A DNA stretch of 8,858 nt from an uncultured Veillonella sp. (lineage in GTDB: Bacteria; Bacillota; Negativicutes; Veillonellales; Veillonellaceae): contig NZ_CAJLUB010000074.1 of NCBI RefSeq assembly GCF_905209685.1, forward strand, positions 1 to 8,858, given 5' to 3'. The translations under genes were made by a program, and so were the position numbers. Shown here piece by piece: positions 6,676 to 8,858 of the stretch (the first letter of the stretch is position 1; each line of letters starts with the position of its first letter). The notes beneath the pieces were generated by a model. It was not told where the DNA came from. It saw nothing but the letters and a program-made list of their open reading frames with translations, and searched no databases.

Positions 6676-6858
6676 TTATCGGTTGCGTAATACTGCTTGT
6701 ACCGCTAAGGATACAACAGCTGTTGCAACTGCCACAGCAGCTGTAATTTTTGCTGTTGTGAAAAGTTCTTCTTTTGTAGGTTTTGCTTTTGTAGCAATAT
6801 CTAATGTTTTTGCTACTGCAGGAACCAATACTTCGTTACGTAAGGATTCTGTATTCAT
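6676..6858 (-). CDS. Small membrane-anchored protein of unknown function (60 aa)
   Basis: I do not recognise this gene. It encodes 60 residues: a mixed-charge, probably helical N-terminal half (1-33, with KAKPTKEEL at 24-32) and an alanine/valine-rich hydrophobic segment from about 34 to 56, ending in the basic tail LRNR. This resembles a single-pass C-terminal membrane anchor. It is likely real because GGAGGAG (6864-6870) is well placed before the ATG, the stop is followed at once by a good terminator, and a nine-base inverted repeat touches the ribosome binding site. It lies between argD and the amidohydrolase and seems to be its own transcription unit. A longer open frame on the other strand over the same bases lacks these signals. 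Possible roles include a small membrane-associated regulator or a toxin-like peptide, but neither is shown. Confidence 0.72.
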   Translation of the reverse strand: MNTESLRNEVLVPAVAKTLDIATKAKPTKEELFTTAKITAAVAVATAVVSLAVQAVLRNR

Positions 6859-6871
6859 ATTTACTCCTCCA

Positions 6872-6921
6872 ATATAGACTATTTCTTCTAGGGTAACACG
6901 AATAAGAATTAAAGTCTATAT
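6872..6921 (-). promoter_or_regulatory. Inverted repeat next to the small gene's ribosome binding site
   Basis: ATATAGACT (6872-6880) and AGTCTATAT (6913-6921) are perfect nine-base inverted arms separated by 32 bases. In a minus-strand transcript the second arm ends one base before GGAGGAG. This could be an mRNA stem that affects translation or a split operator. I see no confident promoter; AT-rich -10-like words (TATATA) occur in and beside the upstream arm. Confidence 0.45.
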
Positions 6922-6951
6922 ATTCATCGATTTATTTCAATAGTAATACGG

Positions 6952-6994
6952 TTACGCAACTATTTTAAATAATCTTTATGAAAGTTATGCGTAA
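6952..6994 (-). terminator. Imperfect hairpin just downstream of argD, terminator-like without a T run
   Basis: TTACGCAACT (6952-6961) pairs with AGTTATGCGTAA (6983-6994) as ten base pairs with a two-base bulge, and a smaller CTTT/AAAG pairing sits in the loop. It begins two bases after the argD stop on the minus strand. No T tract follows, so it may be an mRNA 3' end stabiliser or weak terminator. Confidence 0.4.
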
Positions 6995-6996
6995 TA

Positions 6997-8184
6997 TTAT
7001 TTTGCAGCTAACTCTTCAATCGCTTCAGCTACAATAGTAATCGCTTTCTCCAATTGTTCTTGAGGGATATTAAGAGCTGGTAAAAGACGTACTTTATTTT
7101 TCGCAGATAAACATACAACGCCCTTTTCAAGACATTTTGCGATAACTGCTTTTGGATCTACTGTAGTTTCAATACCAAGCATGAGGCCCATACCGCTTAC
7201 ACCAAGGATACCAGGTTTACCAGCTAAAGCAGCTTTTACATAGTCCCCTTTTGCTTTCACAGAATCTAAGAATTCTGGTGTTAAACGACTAATAATCGTG
7301 TTACCTGCGGCCGCACAGATTGGATTACCACCAAAGGTTGTAGCATGTGCACCTGCATTTAACACATATTGCATCTTTTCATTGAATAAGGTAGCGCCCA
7401 TAGGGAGACCACCCGCTAAACCTTTTGCAGTAGATACTACATCTGGTTCAATACCGAATTGTTGGTATGCATATAAACTACCAGTACGGCCATTACCAGT
7501 TTGTACTTCATCGATTAACACAAGTTGATCATGTTCATGAGCATATTTTGTTACCGCTTGTACGAACTCTTTATCTAGTGGCATAACACCACCTTCACCT
7601 TGAATAGGTTCCATCATGATGGCGCAAACAGCAGGATTATCAAGCGCTTTTAATGCCGCATCAATATCATTAGCTGGTGTATGAATAAAGCCTTCTGTAA
7701 ATGGGAAGAAATGTTGATGGAATACATCTTGGCCTGTAGCAGACAAGGTAGTAATAGTACGACCGTGGAAACTGTTTACTAACGTAACGATGACATGACG
7801 ACCGTCACCGTATTTGTCATGACTATATTTACGAGCAGCCTTGATGGCACATTCATTAGATTCTGCACCAGAGTTGGAGAAGAATACCTTCTTCATTCCT
7901 GTTTTGGCACATAGTTGTTTTGCCAATTCAATTTGTGGTAAAGAATAGTATAAATTAGAGATATGATTCAACGCATGACATTGCTTTGTTACCGCCTCTG
8001 TCCATTCATCGTCATCTACACCAAATGCTGTTACACCAATACCGGAGCCAAGATCGATGTATTCTTTACCATCTACATCCCATAAAAGAGAACCTTTACC
8101 TTTTTCAAAACATACATTAAACCGGCCATACGTATTGGCTATATATTCTTTATCTTGTTGTTCAAAATCGATTGTATTACTCAT
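6997..8184 (-). CDS. argD: Acetylornithine aminotransferase
   Basis: Pyridoxal-phosphate enzyme that makes N-acetylornithine from N-acetylglutamate semialdehyde and glutamate in arginine biosynthesis. The 395 residues match the family length. Visible class III aminotransferase features: SNSGAESNECAIKAAR (103-118) binding the cofactor phosphate, FHGRT (139-143), the EPIQGEGGV motif (192-200), Asp225 in LIDEVQTGNGRTG, the Schiff-base lysine Lys254 in STAKGLAGGLPMGA, and TTFGGNP (282-288). The start is the ATG at 8184 with GGAGG close upstream; an alternative TTG at 8196 would place that site inside the gene. argB ends 90 bases upstream on the same strand, which fits an argB-argD order in an arg operon. 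Related ornithine or GABA aminotransferases are unlikely given the argB neighbour. Confidence 0.94.
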   Translation of the reverse strand: MSNTIDFEQQDKEYIANTYGRFNVCFEKGKGSLLWDVDGKEYIDLGSGIGVTAFGVDDDEWTEAVTKQCHALNHISNLYYSLPQIELAKQLCAKTGMKKVFFSNSGAESNECAIKAARKYSHDKYGDGRHVIVTLVNSFHGRTITTLSATGQDVFHQHFFPFTEGFIHTPANDIDAALKALDNPAVCAIMMEPIQGEGGVMPLDKEFVQAVTKYAHEHDQLVLIDEVQTGNGRTGSLYAYQQFGIEPDVVSTAKGLAGGLPMGATLFNEKMQYVLNAGAHATTFGGNPICAAAGNTIISRLTPEFLDSVKAKGDYVKAALAGKPGILGVSGMGLMLGIETTVDPKAVIAKCLEKGVVCLSAKNKVRLLPALNIPQEQLEKAITIVAEAIEELAAK

Positions 8185-8235
8185 TACATCCTCCAAACGT
8201 ACGGCCTTGCCGTCGTCTATCTATATGAAAGGTAA

Positions 8236-8260
8236 CGATGGTAATAAATGATTACCATCG
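8236..8260 (-). repeat. Perfect 10-bp hairpin between argB and argD
   Basis: CGATGGTAAT (8236-8245) and ATTACCATCG (8251-8260) form a perfect inverted repeat with a five-base loop, 15 bases past the argB stop. Neither strand has a T tract after it, so it is not a standard terminator. Partial terminator, RNA processing site or operator are all possible. Closer to argD the leader also holds ACGGC/GCCGT, another short hairpin. Confidence 0.55.
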
Positions 8261-8274
8261 CTATACCTACTATA

Positions 8275-8858
8275 TTACTTTACAAACATTGTGCCAAGAC
8301 CTTCATCAGTCAATAGCTCGATAAGAATGGCATGTGGGATTTCACCATTGATAATAAATACCTTTTGAGCTCCTGATTTGATGGCCTCTAAGCAGCAATC
8401 TACTTTTGGTATCATACCACCTGCAATAACACCATCTACCTTTAATTGATCCGCCTCTGCCATGGTAATTTTAGAAATGAGAGATTCAGGATTATGTACA
8501 TCTCGTAACACACCATCAATATTGGTCATGGCAACCATTGTTTCTGCCTTTAAAGCACCTGCAATTTTTGCTGCCACCGTATCGGCATTGATATTGTATG
8601 TCTTGCCATCAGCCCCCATACCAATGGAGGAAATTACAGGAATATATCCTCTACTGATAACATCATCAATAATACTTGTATCAATAGTATCAATAGAACC
8701 TACATACCCAAGCTCATCATTTTGCTTATGAACTTGAATCATATTACCGTCAACGCCACAAAGGCCAACAGCTTTACCACCAAGATCTGTTAAGTCTGCT
8801 ACAAGACCTTTATTAACCTTACCGGCTAATACCATTTGTACTACATCCATTGTCGCTT
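8275..8858 (-). CDS. argB: Acetylglutamate kinase, partial (5' end beyond right edge)
   Basis: Phosphorylates N-acetylglutamate with ATP, the second step and usual control point of arginine biosynthesis. The visible part is about 193 codons and the frame continues through Ala-Thr upstream of the first visible ATG (8850) to the window edge, so that ATG is internal; roughly 90-110 N-terminal residues are missing compared with the family. Counting from that ATG, the conserved segments are MVLAGKVNK (6-14), GLCGVDGNMI (29-38), the NINADTVAAKIAGAL substrate-site motif (86-100), TNIDGVLRD (109-117) and GGMIPKV (144-150) with the ATP-site lysine. The C-terminus LLTDEGLGTMF is typical. The N-terminal helix that marks arginine-inhibited enzymes is outside the window, so feedback control cannot be judged. 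It is followed by argD on the same strand. Confidence 0.94.
   Translation of the reverse strand, partial: ATMDVVQMVLAGKVNKGLVADLTDLGGKAVGLCGVDGNMIQVHKQNDELGYVGSIDTIDTSIIDDVISRGYIPVISSIGMGADGKTYNINADTVAAKIAGALKAETMVAMTNIDGVLRDVHNPESLISKITMAEADQLKVDGVIAGGMIPKVDCCLEAIKSGAQKVFIINGEIPHAILIELLTDEGLGTMFVK

Noticed and set aside
6605..6877. Plus-strand open frame of 90 codons covering the small membrane gene
   Set aside because: It runs through the terminator hairpin and the ribosome binding site of the minus-strand gene and lacks a start signal of its own; the minus-strand frame has full expression signals.

Overview
The window reads as AT-rich chromosomal DNA of an anaerobic Firmicute. The mix of genes (an ECF-type thiamine transporter component, molybdenum cofactor assembly, a DcuC-type C4-dicarboxylate carrier, GMP reductase type 2 and late arginine biosynthesis), strong GGAGG ribosome binding sites and base use suggest the Negativicutes, most likely Veillonella or a close relative. 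That placement is an inference from general resemblance, not from a database search. Most of the sequence is ordinary metabolic housekeeping. I see no rRNA, tRNA, CRISPR array, insertion sequence or phage gene.

Layout, left to right. Positions 1-1184 are a minus-strand pair: a ThiT-like S component (654-1184) whose stop codon overlaps the GTG start of a MobA-type molybdopterin guanylyltransferase, which runs off the left edge and may be fused to MobB. A promoter region of about 180 bp (1185-1366) separates this pair from guaC (1367-2353), the only plus-strand gene. guaC and the next gene, a minus-strand MFS transporter (2495-3679), converge on two separate hairpin terminators. Next, also on the minus strand, come a DcuC-type dicarboxylate transporter (3854-5209), an M20 family amidohydrolase (5402-6580), a 60-residue membrane-anchored small protein of unknown function (6676-6858), argD (6997-8184) and the 3' two thirds of argB (8275 to the right edge).

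How the genes work together. argB and argD carry out consecutive-pathway steps of ornithine synthesis (N-acetylglutamate phosphorylation, then transamination of the semialdehyde) and are probably the end of a longer arg operon coming from the right. The amidohydrolase could release amino acids from N-acyl compounds, but nothing shows its substrate. The small protein, amidohydrolase, dcuC and MFS gene each have a terminator-like hairpin just downstream, so they look like single-gene units rather than one operon. GuaC returns GMP to the IMP pool.

No clearly new multi-gene system is visible. The most unusual items are non-coding: a helically phased 11-bp TATAC repeat array upstream of dcuC, a promoter-like sequence nested in the dcuC terminator hairpin, and an inverted repeat touching the ribosome binding site of the small membrane protein. 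The ThiT homologue also seems to have lost the thiamine-contacting histidine and is translationally linked to a molybdenum cofactor gene. For several genes I use a start downstream of the longest open frame, because the ribosome binding site or promoter position decides it.
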